In this document: positions 7,008 to 16,998 of the stretch, piece by piece | Numbering within the stretch: position 1 is the first letter of the stretch | Layout: each line of letters opens with the position of its first letter | Assembly (NCBI GenBank): GCA_045577925.1 | Contig: JAZNJH010000031.1 | Location: 116,364 to 180,363, forward strand | DNA from: UBA4717 sp045577925 | GTDB taxonomy: Bacteria > Bacillota > Clostridia > Oscillospirales > CAG-272 | Length of the DNA stretch: 64,000 nt | Direction: 5' to 3' | Program-made: the position numbers and the translations under genes | The notes under the pieces: generated by a model | Seen by the model: the letters and a program-made list of their open reading frames with translations, nothing else | What the model was told of the DNA's origin: nothing | Database searches by the model: none

Positions 7008-9005
7008 TTAATCCACCGCCATAGCTATATAATCAGCACCATAAGTGGCAATGTAGTCCTTTCGCGCAGGCAGATCGTCACCAAGAAGTGTATCGAATAT
7101 CCTTGCAGTTTCAAATGCATCGGCTTCAGTTACTCTTATAAGCCTTCTTGTTTCAGGGTTCATTGTCGTATGCCACATCATCTCAGGTTCGTTCTCGCCA
7201 AGTCCCTTTGAACGCTGTATTTTATATTTAGAGTCACCAAGCTTTGACAGTATATCGATTTTCTCCTGCTCATTGTATGCAAAATGCGTATCATTTTTAC
7301 AGGTTATTTCAAAAAGCGGAGATTCGGCAATATAAACTCTTCCCTCTTTTATAAGAGTCGGCAGCAAGCGGTAGAACAGTGTCAGAATAAGAGTTCTGAT
7401 CTGATATCCATCCTCATCCGCATCGGTACATATTATTATCTTGCTCCAACGAAGCGAGCTTATATCAAACGCAGGAAGATCGCTTTTCACTTTTTCGGTA
7501 AACTCAACTCCGCAACCGATAACCTTAAGGAGGTCTGTGATTATCGGGCTTTTGAATATCTTATCGTATGCGCTCTTTAAGCAGTTAAGCGTTTTACCGC
7601 GCACGGGGATTATTGCCTGGAATTCCGAATCACGCCCGAGTTTTACAGACGTAAGCGCAGAGTCACCCTCAACTATATACAGTTCTCTGATTTCGGGATC
7701 ATGGCTTCTGCAGCTTACAAACTTTTCAACCCTATTAGCAATGTCTATATTACCCGTAAGCTTCTTTTTCAGGCTGAGCCTTGTCGTTTCAGCCGTTTCG
7801 CGGCTTCGTTTGTTAAGAAGGATCTGCTCGCCTATTCTCTTTGCGTCAACAGGATTCTCGATAAAGTAAATCTCGAGGTTCTTTTTTATAAATTCGGTCA
7901 TCGCATCGGCAATGAACTTATTTGTAATAGCTTTTTTCGTCTGGTTTTCATACGACGTTTGTGTTGAGAAGCTATTGGTTACAAGTACAAGGGATTCCTT
8001 TACGTCATCAAAAGTAATCTTTGCCTCGTTTGTCTTATATGCTTTTGAGTTTTTAAGGAACTTATCAATAACACTGACAAAAGCTGCTCTTACAGCCTTG
8101 TCCGGAGAACCTCCGTGCACAAGGAAGCTTGAGTTGTGATAATATTCGATACAGCTTACGTTCTTTGAAAAAGCAAATACTATATCCGCTTTCAGCTTGT
8201 AATCCTTCTGGTCTTCTCTGTCGCGTCCTTTTGTTTCGAGTGTCCACGAAACGTTTGATGTGAGTGTATCCTGACCTGCAAGCTTTGTCAGATAATCGGA
8301 AATGCCGTTTTCATACACGTATTCATGACGCTCAGTAGTGTTATCGCTGCTCTGGTAGTTGAGAACAAACTTGACACCCGCATTAACTACCGCCTGTTTA
8401 TCAAGAAGCTCTGTAAAATACTCTTTCGATATATTTATATCTGTAAAAACCTCAAGGTCGGGCTTCCAACGGATTATAGTACCGGTTCTTATTTCTTTTT
8501 TTGAAAGCTCTGTAACCTCAAGCTCACCCACAGGATTGCCTTTTTCGAAATTCATCACCGAGAGAGTTTTGCCGTTATAAGAGCGGACAGTCATATATTC
8601 AGAGCTGTACTGCGTTGCACATGCTCCGAGTCCGTTAAGTCCCAGCGAATATTCATAATTGGCATTTTCGTCGTTATTGACATACTTACCGCCTGCATAC
8701 ATCTCGCAGAAGATAAGTTCCCAGTTATATCTCTGTTCAACCTCATTATAGCCCATAGGTATACCGCGTCCTCGGTCTTCTACCTCATATGAGCCATCGG
8801 CAAACACATTTACGGTAATCTCCTTGCCAAAACCCTCTCTCGCCTCGTCAACTGAGTTTGAAAGGATTTCAAAAAACGAGTGCTCGCAGCCCTCAAGCCC
8901 GTCTGATCCGAAAATTACCGCCGGACGCTTACGGACTCTGTCCGCTCCTTTGAGCGAGGTTATACTGTTATCGCCGTATTCAACAGGTGTTTTTGTTTTC
9001 GCCAT
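7008..9005 (-). CDS. Type II topoisomerase B subunit (GyrB/ParE family, clostridial paralogue)
   Basis: The ATPase subunit of gyrase or topoisomerase IV. The GHKL ATPase motifs are at the N-terminus (EILSNSVDEARE, DRGRGIP, and GLNGLGACAT as the ATP lid). The Toprim domain has the catalytic Glu in EGDSA and the metal-binding DADEDG. At 665 residues it is close to ParE and shorter than insert-containing GyrB. Several signatures differ from the textbook forms: DRGRGIP for DNGRGIP, EGDSALTS for EGDSAGGS, and DADEDGYQIR for DADVDGAHIR. The difference marks it as the divergent second paralogue rather than the replication gyrase. No A-subunit gene is adjacent: it is alone between the str promoter and a divergent operon. 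Confidence 0.82.
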   Translation of the reverse strand: MAKTKTPVEYGDNSITSLKGADRVRKRPAVIFGSDGLEGCEHSFFEILSNSVDEAREGFGKEITVNVFADGSYEVEDRGRGIPMGYNEVEQRYNWELIFCEMYAGGKYVNNDENANYEYSLGLNGLGACATQYSSEYMTVRSYNGKTLSVMNFEKGNPVGELEVTELSKKEIRTGTIIRWKPDLEVFTDINISKEYFTELLDKQAVVNAGVKFVLNYQSSDNTTERHEYVYENGISDYLTKLAGQDTLTSNVSWTLETKGRDREDQKDYKLKADIVFAFSKNVSCIEYYHNSSFLVHGGSPDKAVRAAFVSVIDKFLKNSKAYKTNEAKITFDDVKESLVLVTNSFSTQTSYENQTKKAITNKFIADAMTEFIKKNLEIYFIENPVDAKRIGEQILLNKRSRETAETTRLSLKKKLTGNIDIANRVEKFVSCRSHDPEIRELYIVEGDSALTSVKLGRDSEFQAIIPVRGKTLNCLKSAYDKIFKSPIITDLLKVIGCGVEFTEKVKSDLPAFDISSLRWSKIIICTDADEDGYQIRTLILTLFYRLLPTLIKEGRVYIAESPLFEITCKNDTHFAYNEQEKIDILSKLGDSKYKIQRSKGLGENEPEMMWHTTMNPETRRLIRVTEADAFETARIFDTLLGDDLPARKDYIATYGADYIAMAVD

Positions 9006-9125
9006 GTCATTTTCCTTTCGGTGATTTTTAACGTCTATTAGTTATTGTATCACAAATCTTTGATTTTGAAAAGAGTTTTTTCGTTTTTTAATTTCAGATT
9101 GCCTTTACAAACTATATCGCTGATG

Positions 9126-9154
9126 TTGACTTGGACATTTATAGATGCTATAAT
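9126..9154 (+). promoter_or_regulatory. Promoter of the addBA operon
   Basis: -35 TTGACT (9126-9131), 17-bp spacer, -10 TATAAT (9149-9154), about 78 bases before the first gene. It drives the membrane protein, addB, addA, GNAT and rqcH genes. Confidence 0.85.
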
Positions 9155-9231
9155 ATATTGTAGATATTTTTGTTTATATTGCTTTTCCCGGGGAATAATA
9201 CACTAAGCACCTATTGCAAAGGAGCCTCCCC

Positions 9232-9954
9232 TTGAAAAGAAAGCATAACAGAAGTAAAGCCTCAATACTTGTTGAACTCAAAGCCCTCAAGATAAAAAAT
9301 AAATCAAACGAAGCACGCATAGCATCTCTTGAAGAAAAACTGGAAAAAGCAAGCATTGCTCTGCAAACTGTAAAAACTGCTTCACCGGAGATAGCAATAG
9401 ACAATTACGAAAGTTACTTTAAGTATAAATATAACTCCCTTAAAAGTACTGCCGTATGGAGCACTGCCGGACGTGTATTTACGTATTCAAGGCGATCGCT
9501 TTTGGTTGCAAGGCTTTTAAGGTATGCTTCTATTATAATAGCATTTGTTGAAACAAGTGCAGTTTTTCTCTTGTTTTCAACAATCTTGCTTATTGCGCTC
9601 CCTGCAACGCTGTTAATCGGGCTCATACTTATAGTTGTTGATGCCGTATCCGGCAAAAAGAATAAAGATAAAGTATTATCAGCTGTAAATGACAAAAAAA
9701 TCCTTATTTTGATCGCGCACAAAGGTTACAGGAAAAACAGAAGCACTTATTTTGATTCTATGGTACGCGAATATGCAAAAGACGGAAGATACTGCGTTAT
9801 AGTCGTTTCCAAATCTCTCATTGACGGGCCTTTTTTAACCGCTAAATTCCAAAGTAAAAACCTGATAATAATTCGCGAAAGCTATTTCTTTAGGCTCAAA
9901 CGCGCCATTAATAAAGCTGAACTATACAAAGAAAAAGTGATCATCGTATATTGA
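9232..9954 (+). CDS. Coiled-coil membrane protein of unknown function
   Basis: I do not recognise this gene. The 240-residue product starts very basic (KRKHNRSKA), has a predicted coiled coil at about residues 14-50 (IASLEEKLEKASIALQTVK region), then two close hydrophobic segments at about 98-137. A C-terminal part follows with Rossmann-like strand starts (KILILIAHKGY, YCVIVVSKS, KVIIVY). I chose the TTG start at 9232, which has AAAGGAG at the right distance; another TTG at 9214 overlaps that site. It is the first gene under a good promoter and ends 21 bases before addB, so it is co-transcribed with the recombination genes. A glycan-related role is possible but unsupported. Confidence 0.7.
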   Translation: MKRKHNRSKASILVELKALKIKNKSNEARIASLEEKLEKASIALQTVKTASPEIAIDNYESYFKYKYNSLKSTAVWSTAGRVFTYSRRSLLVARLLRYASIIIAFVETSAVFLLFSTILLIALPATLLIGLILIVVDAVSGKKNKDKVLSAVNDKKILILIAHKGYRKNRSTYFDSMVREYAKDGRYCVIVVSKSLIDGPFLTAKFQSKNLIIIRESYFFRLKRAINKAELYKEKVIIVY

Positions 9955-9975
9955 CAAAAAAACAAGGAGTAAAAA

Positions 9976-12900
9976 ATGCTAAGTATAGTGTACGGAATAC
10001 CCGGAACTCCCAAAAGCACTCATGTATATTCACTCGCGCTTAACAACTTAAAGTCCGGTGGCACGAGTATTCTCGTTGTGCCCGAGCAGGAATCGGTTTC
10101 AGCAGAGCGAAAGATATACAATATGTCAGGCGATATACCGCTTCTGGGCCTGGAAGTTTTAAATTTTGACAAGCTGGCTGAGGCTGTTTTCAAAAAATGC
10201 GGTTTTCTCTCGTACAAATATATTACAGACAGCACAAAAAAATTGTTGCTTTCGAGAGTGCTAAGTGATATAGCACCCGCTCTTTCAGAGTTTTCTTCCC
10301 GTCATGATGACCCGAATTTCATTTCCACAATGCTATCGCAGATAAATGAGTTCAAATACGCAAAAATCACACCCGAAGCCCTTGCCAAGACTTCAGAACT
10401 CATTAAAACAAGCTCAGGCGAAAGCTCTGACCGACTTATAAACCGCATAAACGAACTCGCTCTTATTTTCGCTTCCTACAACTCAACTGTAAACGATATG
10501 ACAAGCGATCCTTGTGATAATCTCTCCAAGTGTGCCGAACTGATACGAAAGAACGATCCTTTTAACGGTGCTTGTTTTTATTTTGATTCTTTCAACGGCT
10601 ATACCGCGCAGGAGTTTGATATAATATCTGCACTGCTGCACACCGGTGTCAACGTTACGGTAACGCTGACACACCCCGGCACTGACAATGCAGACGAGCT
10701 TTTTGATTTTACAGAGGTTACCCGTAACAAACTCAGAGCCTGCGCACAAAGGGAAAATCGTCCGGTCACCGAAACAATACTAAGCGAAAGCACGTATTAC
10801 AAATCTGATTCCGTATCACATATTGCAAACCATTTTACAACATCGCATGAAACTGAAAAATATACAGACAAATCCGACATTCATATAATCTCTTGCGCAG
10901 ATATATTTGATGAATGCGAGAGCTGTGCATCGCTTATCGCTAAAGATATCCGTAGCGGAATGAGATATCGTGATATAGCAATAATTTTCAGAAATCCGGA
11001 TAATTATAAGGGTTTCATCGATGAAGCGCTTGAGCGTTACAATATCCCCTGCTTTTTCTCGGATAAAACCGATATACTTGAAAAATCGCTCACCCGATTT
11101 ATTTTCGCAGCTCTTGAGATCTGCAACAGTGGAGCAAAATATACGGATATTATTACATATCTCAGATGTGGGCTCACTTCTCTTTCACAGTATGAAACAG
11201 ACCTGTTAGAAAACTACGTTTCAACATGGAAGGTTTCAGGTAAGATCTGGTACAGCGACGAAGGTTTTACGATGAATCCGCGCGGATATATGCCGCTTAC
11301 AGCTTCTGATGCAAAAGCACTCGATAATGTCAATTCCCTGCGTCAAAGGGTTATGGTCAACATCGAATCTCTACGTGAAAAATTAAAAGAATCCAAAACA
11401 GTTGAGCAGTTTTCATCAAGTATATTTGGATTTGTAAGCGAGTCAGAAGTATGTGAAAAGCTCGCTGCGCGCGCAAAGTTAATGGAGAATCAGGACGAAA
11501 AGGTCCTGGCACTTGAAGAAGCAAGCTTGTTAAATGCACTCTCTGCTGCTCTTGACGAGCTTGTATCATCAATAGGAGACCATGAATGCGGCCTTGAAGA
11601 ATTCATCAAGCTTTTCAGAATGGTCCTGTCTGACACCGAAATAGGAACTATACCTGAATCGGCCGACACTGTAACGATAGGTGATGCTTCGCTTTTGCGC
11701 TTACACGACGTTGAAAGTGTTTATATGCTCGGATGTAATGAGGGGCAGTTTCCAAGAAGCATCTCCGCTCCCGGCCTATTATCCTCGGACGAAAGAAAAA
11801 TTCTCTTTGAAAACAGTCTTGACGATATTTTGTTTGATCCTGCCTCAGAGTCCCTGAAAGAATTATTCTATTTCTATCTTTCTGCATGTTCTCCTTGTTC
11901 AAAACTCACACTTATGCATATAAGACGTAATTTAAGCGGTGAGGATCTATTTGAGTCTTCTGCATTAACACGCATTTCCAACATGTTTAATGCCGCGTCG
12001 GTAGACTCAGGCGAGACAAACACTTTGGACAGAATTGTTGATAATGACTCTTTCATCGAGCATATTCCCTTCCTTAAAGAGAAAACAGATCCGTCTGTTC
12101 TTAACACTTTCATAGAAGCAGACCCGAAGCTGAAGGCTGAACGTAACATTTTTGAAAATGCGGCTTTTACCTCAGACGAACGGATTTCAAAGCAGGCTGT
12201 GAACTATGCCTTTCCGGGCGATATTTGCATTACGCAGTCTGCAACCGACCTCTATGCAAAGTGCCCCTTTTCCTTCCAATGCAAGTATGCTCTCAAGCTC
12301 AAAGAAAAGCCGTCAGACTCTATAGAATTTTCTGATCTTGGAACGCTCATACATTCGATTCTTGACGATTTTCTTAAAGAAGAAGTCAGGCTCAACAAGG
12401 AAAGCATTTGCACAGATCCTGATGAAATATACAGAAAAATCAAAGACATAACCGACAAGCGCTCCAAAATACTCTTGGAATTTACCGCAGAAGAAAAACG
12501 AGCGCGAGTATCACGAATGCTCAAGCGTGTTGCCGATATAACTGCACTTACAGCCGCAAATCTCGCTGAAGAGTTTTCACAAAGCGGCTTTACTCCCTCG
12601 TTCTTTGAGTTTCCCGTCAGCACAAGCTCAAGCGGAGGTCTTTTGCCTATAAAGCTGAAGCTTGAGGACGATAGTTATATACTTCTTGGCGGAATCGCCG
12701 ACAGAATTGATACTATGGTAAAATCGGGAAAGCTCTATATACGCGTTGCCGATTATAAAACAGGAACTCGAAGCTTTTCGCTTGAAAGCATACGTATGGG
12801 GTTAAGCCTGCAGCTTTTGATATATCTCTTCTCCATCTGGGAAAATGCTGATACCAGCTTCAAAACAACTGTTGGTGCTGATCCTGATGCTGAAATCATA

Positions 12901-13335
12901 CCTGCAGCGGCTGAATACGTTATGACAACACCTGATTTCACACGCGTAGATGCTGACAGCGGGGATTTTGGCAAAAAGCTCGAAAAGATATTCAAGAGAA
13001 GCGGAATATACCTTGCCGATCCTGAAATCATTGAGGATATGGACAGAGGAACAAGCGGCAGATATATACCGGTAAAATCAAATATTAAACCGCTTTCAGG
13101 CTCAGAGCTTGCAACGCTTGACGAATTCAACGATCTTAAAAATGAAGTAAGTGGTATACTCACTGAGATTGGTAACGGAATAAAAAGCGGAAATGCTGCA
13201 ATTTCCCCGATAGAAAAGCTCCCGGAAACAAATTGCAGCGCATGTACATACTGCCCTATGAAGCCTGTGTGTAAAAATGCTGCTTATGGCAACACTGCTT
13301 ATAACGATGAAGAAAACGATACTAACACTGACTGA
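9976..13335 (+). CDS. addB: AddB subunit of the AddAB helicase-nuclease
   Basis: AddB pairs with AddA to resect double-strand breaks until Chi and load RecA. The 1119-residue protein has the RexB layout: an N-terminal inactive-helicase-like domain and a C-terminal RecB-type nuclease domain with VADYKTGTRSFSL near residue 930. An iron-sulfur site is visible, with the first Cys in KCPFSFQCKYAL and the last group at Cys1087, 1090, 1093 and 1099 (CSACTYCPMKPVC). The N-terminal P-loop is unusual: GIPGTPKST where GxxGxGKS/T is normal, so the third glycine is proline. ATP binding here may be lost. AAGGAG precedes the ATG, and addA follows after 38 bases. Confidence 0.93.
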   Translation: MLSIVYGIPGTPKSTHVYSLALNNLKSGGTSILVVPEQESVSAERKIYNMSGDIPLLGLEVLNFDKLAEAVFKKCGFLSYKYITDSTKKLLLSRVLSDIAPALSEFSSRHDDPNFISTMLSQINEFKYAKITPEALAKTSELIKTSSGESSDRLINRINELALIFASYNSTVNDMTSDPCDNLSKCAELIRKNDPFNGACFYFDSFNGYTAQEFDIISALLHTGVNVTVTLTHPGTDNADELFDFTEVTRNKLRACAQRENRPVTETILSESTYYKSDSVSHIANHFTTSHETEKYTDKSDIHIISCADIFDECESCASLIAKDIRSGMRYRDIAIIFRNPDNYKGFIDEALERYNIPCFFSDKTDILEKSLTRFIFAALEICNSGAKYTDIITYLRCGLTSLSQYETDLLENYVSTWKVSGKIWYSDEGFTMNPRGYMPLTASDAKALDNVNSLRQRVMVNIESLREKLKESKTVEQFSSSIFGFVSESEVCEKLAARAKLMENQDEKVLALEEASLLNALSAALDELVSSIGDHECGLEEFIKLFRMVLSDTEIGTIPESADTVTIGDASLLRLHDVESVYMLGCNEGQFPRSISAPGLLSSDERKILFENSLDDILFDPASESLKELFYFYLSACSPCSKLTLMHIRRNLSGEDLFESSALTRISNMFNAASVDSGETNTLDRIVDNDSFIEHIPFLKEKTDPSVLNTFIEADPKLKAERNIFENAAFTSDERISKQAVNYAFPGDICITQSATDLYAKCPFSFQCKYALKLKEKPSDSIEFSDLGTLIHSILDDFLKEEVRLNKESICTDPDEIYRKIKDITDKRSKILLEFTAEEKRARVSRMLKRVADITALTAANLAEEFSQSGFTPSFFEFPVSTSSSGGLLPIKLKLEDDSYILLGGIADRIDTMVKSGKLYIRVADYKTGTRSFSLESIRMGLSLQLLIYLFSIWENADTSFKTTVGADPDAEIIPAAAEYVMTTPDFTRVDADSGDFGKKLEKIFKRSGIYLADPEIIEDMDRGTSGRYIPVKSNIKPLSGSELATLDEFNDLKNEVSGILTEIGNGIKSGNAAISPIEKLPETNCSACTYCPMKPVCKNAAYGNTAYNDEENDTNTD

Positions 13336-13373
13336 TTATAGTTCGTTTCATCAGATTACTGAGGAAGATAAAA

Positions 13374-16300
13374 ATGGCTAATAATGCTGTAAACTGGACG
13401 CCGATGCAATCGGCGGCGATTGAAACAAAAAATAAAACTTTGCTCGTCTCTGCCGCGGCGGGAAGCGGAAAAACTGCTGTGTTAACTGAGCGGATAGTAA
13501 AGCGCCTTTGCGACAAAAATGATCCCGCAGACATATCACGCATGCTTATCGTAACTTATACAAAAGCTGCTGCAAACGAGCTTAAGGTTCGTATATCAAA
13601 AGCAATAACAGCTGCCATCGCACAAGACGTTACAAACAAGCATTTACGCAAACAGCTTTTACTTTTATCAAGCGCCAAAATATCAACGATACATAGTTTT
13701 TGCTTTGACGTTGTCAAAAGCAATTCAAAAGCCCTGGGGCTACCTGCGGCTATAACTATCGCGGGAGAGCCTGAGCTTCTGATACTCTCCCGTCAGATCA
13801 TGTCAAAGGTTATAGACGATGCATACAACAATATTTTTGAGCCCGAGCACATTCCCGAAAGGTTTTATGAGCTTACCGATATCTTTTCTCCACGCACAAG
13901 CGACAGCGCTATGTGTGAAGCTCTTATTAAAATATATACTACCCTGCAGAATTATCCTGAAGGCATAGACTTTCTCAAAATGTGTTCAGAGGAGCTTGGC
14001 AAGGAAGCATCACTTGAAATTTATCAGAGCAGACACGCTGAAATTATCATTTCAAAGATAGGTTCTTACGCAAAATACTTATTAAGTGAATATAAGACCA
14101 TTGAAAGCGCTATTAAATCTGACGAAATTTTATATCCCAAATGTGCAGCTCTGCTTTCTGACGAAATCAGCTTTCTCGAGTCAATAACCGACAACATAAA
14201 AAATGAAAAGTTCAACCTTGTATATAAGGTATTCAATGCGTTCTCCATAACAAGATTTCCTACAATAGCTAAATATTCTTCGCAGATCAAAGAAGACTAT
14301 AAATCACTCAGGGAAAAGCTTAAGGGCGAGGTTATAGCTAAGCTTAAAGATCTTTTTGGCAAAGATGCAGACATACTTCGTGAAGAGACGAAAATTACGT
14401 CAGAGCTGATATTCACCGTATATGCTCTGTTATACAGATTTGACAAACTTTTCACCAAAGAGAAAAAACGCCTCGGCCGACTGGACTTCAGCGATCTTGA
14501 GCACTATACCCTTGACCTTTTATACCAAAACGGCTCTCCAAGTGATATTGCACGTGAAATATCTGACTCGTTTGATGAAATATACATTGACGAATATCAG
14601 GATACAAACTATGTTCAGGATCTGATCTTTTCTTCTATAGCAAAGCCAAACAACCGCTTTATGGTTGGCGACATAAAGCAGAGTATTTACGGTTTCCGTG
14701 GTGCTGCTCCCGAAAGCTTTTCAGGTTACCGCGATACTTTCGAAGCTTATGAAAGCGAAGCGGGCAAAAACTCATCTTCAAACACAATATTTTTGTCAAG
14801 CAACTTCAGATGCGACAGTACGGTTGTCGACTTCTGCAATACCGTCTTTTCATGTTTATTCAGAAATGCAACAGGGAGAATACCGTATTATGATTCAGAC
14901 AACCTTGAGTGTTCAAAGATCGACGCTTATAAGAGCACTTCGCCTGTACATGTAGTTCTTGCAGGTGAAAACAGCAACTCGGAATCTGAATATATCAGCG
15001 AAGCCGAGTACATTGCACGCGAGGTAAAAAGGCTTATAAAAAGCGAAAAGAAAAAGGACGGAACACCTATCAGGCCGTCGGATATTGCCATACTTACAAA
15101 AGCAAGAGCATCTTCAATACCGATTGAAAAGGCTCTTAACGATTTGTCCATACAATGCTCAAACAATATTGAAACCGAATTTTTCGAAAATTCAGAAATT
15201 CTGCTTGTTATGGCTTTGTTAAACACGATCGACAATCCCCTGCGCGACATCTATCTTGCAGGTACACTTAAAAGTCCCTTATTTAATTTTACTCTTGATG
15301 ACCTTGTTATAGTCCGTGCTTTCGACAGAACAAAATCGCTTTATGAAGCACTAACTTTATATACTGACCAAACGGGTTTTGAAAAAGGCAAATATTTCCT
15401 TGAAAGATTAGATTATTTCAGAACGCTGGCTTCAGGAAGCAAGGTTGACCGTCTTATCCGTAAGCTTTACCATGAGTGCGGTCTTTTCAAAATAGTATGC
15501 GCATCTCTTCCTGACGGTGCAAGACCTGAATCAGCGCGCGACAATCTTGTGCTTTTATACAAATATGCAAGGGATTTTGAAGCGAGCTCCTTTAAAGGAT
15601 TAAACAGTTTTATACAGTACGTTAACGATATAATCGCGCAAAAGACAAAGATACCCGTAAAATCAAAGGCAAGCTCAACAGATGCGGTTCAGATAATGAC
15701 GATCCATGCATCGAAAGGTCTTGAATTCCCGGTAGTTTTTCTTGCCGCAGCTCACAAAAGAACAAACACTCAGGACAAAAGTAACGTTATACTGATTGAC
15801 AGGCATGCAGGGGCTTCGATTGATCTTCCGGGTCCAATACTCGGTTTGAAGAAAAAAAGCTTTCATAAAAAAGCTCTGGAATATGTATACAACGATAACA
15901 CGTACGAAGAAACTATGCGTGTACTTTACGTTGCGCTGACACGTGCAAGAGAGAGACTATATATAACGGGCGAATATAAAGACCCTGAGAATGAATATGA
16001 GAAAGTAAGTAAAGAGGCTTTAAACGTCTGCCCATATACTATTTTAAAAAATCATCCTTATATGAGACTTGTGCTTATACCCGTTTTATCTGCAGATTAC
16101 AGCTCTGACGATAAGTGCAGAATAATTATGCCAAAGCTTGACAAGGCAGATACGACTGATGATATTCAAAATTCAGTGCAACTCATACCTGATAAGCAAG
16201 ATTCACAAAATATCTTAGATCAGATAAGATATCAGCTTGATTTTGTATATCCTCACGCGAGTTCTCTCGATATTCCCTCCAAGCTTTCCGTTTCTTCTCT

Positions 16301-16985
16301 TTCAGGATCAGTTCTTGATGAGGGCGTTTCATTCGAAGCTGACGAAAACACTCTTCTTAACAAGCTTCTTGATACAAAGCCTGCTTTCATTACAAAAACG
16401 TCAAAGGAAGCAACGGCTGCAGACCGCGGTACTGCTACACACGTTTTCATGCAGTTCTGCAATTTTAAGCACATTGAAGAAAACGGCGTTCAGAAAGAGA
16501 TCGAACGCTTGCTTTCTTTGAATTATTTTGGCAGTGAAACGGCAGAGCTTATAAACTTAGAACAAGTTGAAAAGTTCTTCGGGGGCTCGCTATACAATGA
16601 CATTATAAAACGTGCAACAAAGCTCTGGCGTGAATATCGCTTTAACGTTGAATTGCCGGCACACGTGTTTACAAATGATCCCAAAAAGCAAGAAGCACTC
16701 AAGGGTGAAAATCTGTTCGTTCAGGGTATAATTGACTGTTTTACTCAAAATCCTGATGAAAGCTTCACTCTTATAGACTACAAGACTGACCATATGCCTT
16801 TTTCAATGAAGGAAAGCGAAAAAGATTTTGAAGCTTTACTTGCAAAAAGGCACTCTGAACAATTAAAGTATTACAAACGCGCACTTGAAATTATAACAAA
16901 AAAGCCGGTTAATAATGTTCTTATATATTCTTTTGCACTTAACAAAGCGATTGATATAACCGAGATGTGTGATTTTAAAAATTGA
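13374..16985 (+). CDS. addA: AddA helicase-nuclease subunit
   Basis: The ATP-driven 3'-5' helicase and one nuclease of AddAB. The 1203-residue protein shows all UvrD/Rep motifs: Walker A AAAGSGKT at 27-34, VTYTKAAANELK, DEYQDTN (Walker B), VGDIKQSIYGFRGA, MTIHASKGLEFPVVF and VLYVALTRARERLY. The C-terminal nuclease motif is LIDYKTDHM. Length and motif order match the B. subtilis protein. GAGGAAG precedes the ATG. The GNAT gene begins 14 bases after its stop. Confidence 0.97.
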   Translation: MANNAVNWTPMQSAAIETKNKTLLVSAAAGSGKTAVLTERIVKRLCDKNDPADISRMLIVTYTKAAANELKVRISKAITAAIAQDVTNKHLRKQLLLLSSAKISTIHSFCFDVVKSNSKALGLPAAITIAGEPELLILSRQIMSKVIDDAYNNIFEPEHIPERFYELTDIFSPRTSDSAMCEALIKIYTTLQNYPEGIDFLKMCSEELGKEASLEIYQSRHAEIIISKIGSYAKYLLSEYKTIESAIKSDEILYPKCAALLSDEISFLESITDNIKNEKFNLVYKVFNAFSITRFPTIAKYSSQIKEDYKSLREKLKGEVIAKLKDLFGKDADILREETKITSELIFTVYALLYRFDKLFTKEKKRLGRLDFSDLEHYTLDLLYQNGSPSDIAREISDSFDEIYIDEYQDTNYVQDLIFSSIAKPNNRFMVGDIKQSIYGFRGAAPESFSGYRDTFEAYESEAGKNSSSNTIFLSSNFRCDSTVVDFCNTVFSCLFRNATGRIPYYDSDNLECSKIDAYKSTSPVHVVLAGENSNSESEYISEAEYIAREVKRLIKSEKKKDGTPIRPSDIAILTKARASSIPIEKALNDLSIQCSNNIETEFFENSEILLVMALLNTIDNPLRDIYLAGTLKSPLFNFTLDDLVIVRAFDRTKSLYEALTLYTDQTGFEKGKYFLERLDYFRTLASGSKVDRLIRKLYHECGLFKIVCASLPDGARPESARDNLVLLYKYARDFEASSFKGLNSFIQYVNDIIAQKTKIPVKSKASSTDAVQIMTIHASKGLEFPVVFLAAAHKRTNTQDKSNVILIDRHAGASIDLPGPILGLKKKSFHKKALEYVYNDNTYEETMRVLYVALTRARERLYITGEYKDPENEYEKVSKEALNVCPYTILKNHPYMRLVLIPVLSADYSSDDKCRIIMPKLDKADTTDDIQNSVQLIPDKQDSQNILDQIRYQLDFVYPHASSLDIPSKLSVSSLSGSVLDEGVSFEADENTLLNKLLDTKPAFITKTSKEATAADRGTATHVFMQFCNFKHIEENGVQKEIERLLSLNYFGSETAELINLEQVEKFFGGSLYNDIIKRATKLWREYRFNVELPAHVFTNDPKKQEALKGENLFVQGIIDCFTQNPDESFTLIDYKTDHMPFSMKESEKDFEALLAKRHSEQLKYYKRALEIITKKPVNNVLIYSFALNKAIDITEMCDFKN

Positions 16986-16998
16986 AGGATATAAAGAT

